From Ailurus styani (lineage: Eukaryota; Chordata; Mammalia; Carnivora; Ailuridae), in contig LNAC01000230.1 of NCBI GenBank assembly GCA_002007465.1, positions 1,638,896 to 1,702,895 of the forward strand: a stretch of 64,000 nt of DNA, written 5' to 3'. Positions 62,291 to 64,000 of the stretch are shown one piece after another. How positions within the stretch are numbered: position 1 is the first letter of the stretch; each line of letters starts with the position of its first letter. A program made the position numbers and the translations under genes. The notes under the pieces are model-generated. The model had not been told where the DNA came from, did no database searches, and saw nothing but the letters and a program-made list of their open reading frames with translations.

Positions 62291-63540
62291 TGCTCCTTGC
62301 AACACCAAGCTGACCCATTCCTGTACAGGGTACTGACTCAGCTTTCCACGTCCGGAGCTTGGCTCTTAAAAATCTCATATGGTGCCATTAAAAATGGGTG
62401 TTTGTTGTAATTTATTATTCCTGGTATCTCGAGGACTCTTTGGTCGATGATAACCAGAGCCGAGACAATTCTGAATGGGGCTTTTCACAGCAGAACAGTT
62501 TGAGTTATGCATTAATTTTGTTTCAATCAATGGATTACAGATTCAGAAGAAATGGTCGGGGAGGAAACAGACTTTAAAACTTGATAAACACAGATGTGTG
62601 AGGGAATGTTTCCATCAGTGTGTCTTCTCCCACCGTCTGTGATCTGGAGCTTGTTAACATCCTTTTCATACTGGAAGGAGATGTAACATGTCTTCTATAC
62701 CTTCTTTCTGTCAAGTCTGAGTATGCCAATTTATCACAATTATTGCTTTATTTTTAATCTGAGGAAGGACACTAACTGAGTGTCTTGTTTAGAGAAGTTT
62801 ATGTCTAGGAAACTTGTGACGAGACTTCAAATGTGATTTAAAGTGTTCATAATTGTAAAAAAAAAGAACCTACTAGAAGGTTACTACAGTGAAGAAGCCC
62901 ATTCATTTTACATGAAGAATTTAAGGCGAATAGGACAATGGAGAAAATCAGAAACACTGTTATCCCAGAACTCCTTCCAGGTTTGGAAAGAGATCATTGC
63001 AGGATTTTAACGAAGAAGAAAACCACAGCGCCTGGTATTTTTCACTATTCTTTGAATTTCTGATCCGAAAGGGGGGAAATGGAGGCCCCATATATCTTTT
63101 TCAGTATATTTTCAACCCAAGCTCATCAAGAATGTATTTTATTTTAAGAAAAGGTAAAAAATGGAATAGCCCTTGATCCTGGGGGAAGTCTGAGCTCCAA
63201 GCAGATTTAGAAAAATCTAATTAAGATTAACAAAAGTATAAGGAAGAGCAGAGAAGAGAAAGCTCAGCCCATCGGAAGTTTCCACGCTATTCTCAAGGCC
63301 GCTCGGGGGAAACAGGAAGAATCAGAACCAAGCGAGCAGGCGGGGATGTGAGCCCCTTAGTGACCTCCGGGCTCTCCCTCCTGCCACACGTGCGCCGAGT
63401 CAGCTGGCGCCCACCTGCAGCCCGAGCCAGGCTCCATCGACCCGGGACCTGTAGCTGGTACCTACTTGCAAGTCTCCCTGCCTCCATTCTTTAACCTGGC
63501 AAACGGCCCTCCCTGAGAATTCCTTCCTGATCGGGACTGT
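62291..63540. other. Unassigned intronic sequence
   Basis: No exon or repeat. A modestly CpG-richer patch lies at 63290-63440. Confidence 0.45.
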
Positions 63541-63544
63541 TGTA

Positions 63545-63615
63545 TGCATTAAGTGTGTCAGTTTGTGTCAAGTGCTCAGAACTGTGTGTGGCACACGGCA
63601 GGTGCTCTGGGATCA
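63545..63615 (+). repeat. MIR or L2 3' tip
   Basis: 'caagtgctcagaactgtgtg' and 'ggcacacggcaggtgctctg' resemble the common 3' motif. Confidence 0.5.
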
Positions 63616-63760
63616 CGCTCACGGTCACGATCTTCTTCACTGTACAGATGAATGCATTTCTCCCAGACCCCTTCCTGTGGCCGCACAAAGCAGAGACCCC
63701 GCATCCCGGTTCTGATTCCTGGGCTGATGTTATTTCCACCGTACCCGCACAGCGGGCATT

Positions 63761-63835
63761 TGCAGAAGCATGAAAAGATATAATATTTTAGTGTACGTGA
63801 GATCTTTTCATGCTTCTGCAATACACTAAAATATT
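63761..63835. repeat. Interleaved perfect inverted repeats (A-B-A'-B')
   Basis: A is the 19-base tgcagaagcatgaaaagat at 63761-63779 and its exact reverse complement is at 63802-63820. B is the 14-base aatattttagtgta at 63782-63795 and its exact reverse complement is at 63822-63835. The arms interleave and do not nest. Confidence 0.99.
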
Positions 63836-64000
63836 TCCCCCTCCAGCTGCGCCACAGGGACTAAGAGCTCCGCCCTTGATAACCTTTTTGAAGTGTTTTC
63901 TGATGATATATAATTTTGCTAAGTGGAGTGAGTTTGCTTCTCGGGAGAAGGAACCCATTAGAGAAACAGCGGAAGCAGAAATGGGCTTCCCAGGATGACA
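63836..64000. other. Unassigned end of window
   Basis: No feature was recognised. Confidence 0.5.

Noticed and set aside
63761..63835. H-type RNA pseudoknot
   Set aside because: The topology fits, but only one base would have to cross the 19-base-pair stem, which is sterically impossible. No transcript is evident.

Overview
The window is non-coding DNA from a carnivoran mammal, most likely a mustelid (ferret, mink, otter or badger group). The evidence is about 37 copies of the carnivore tRNA-Lys-derived SINE, many of the young form with a 'gtgggttaaagcctctgc' head and a 'ctgcctctctgcctacttg' pyrimidine tract. Older mammalian repeats (MIR, L2, MLT1, MER20, hAT, Tigger, L1M) fill much of the rest. 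The mustelid call is inference from the SINE subtype.

The only functional gene I can support is glypican-3 (GPC3, X-linked in mammals), on the minus strand. Two consecutive coding exons are visible. The upstream one (20192-20325) carries the furin site RQYR. The next one (9696-9821) carries an N-D-T glycosylation sequon and two cysteines. Both have clean AG/GT splice signals and the phases join exactly (phase 2). The rest of the window is GPC3 intron: part of the downstream intron (1-9695), a complete 10.4 kb intron (9822-20191), and part of the upstream intron (20326-64000).

Layout: 1-5 kb holds MIRs, an L1 3' end with a 121-base assembly gap, and three SINEs. 5-17.8 kb has no lineage-specific SINE and carries ancient L2, MIR and L1M plus GPC3 exon 2 of the pair. 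17.9-19.3 kb has an AT-rich tract and an hAT transposon split by an MLT1 LTR. 21-30 kb is SINE- and MIR-rich, with a (TG)n array, MER20 and hAT pieces, and a repeat-free homeodomain-motif-rich kilobase. 30-40.2 kb is a deep transposon nest: an hAT transposase relic split by an L1, itself split by a second L1, itself hit by two mRNA retrocopies (one RPL21) and SINEs. 40-53 kb holds two L2s each split by a SINE, MIRs, SINEs and long unassigned stretches. 53-60.3 kb is a degraded, 5'-truncated L1 about 5.8 kb long, containing a Tigger element, four SINEs and a GA microsatellite, followed by an older L1 end. 60-64 kb holds SINEs, MIR and an interleaved inverted repeat.

I found no operon, CRISPR array or other new gene system. 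The notable content is repeat archaeology with readable target-site duplications, the interleaved inverted repeat at 63761-63835, and some probable assembly defects.
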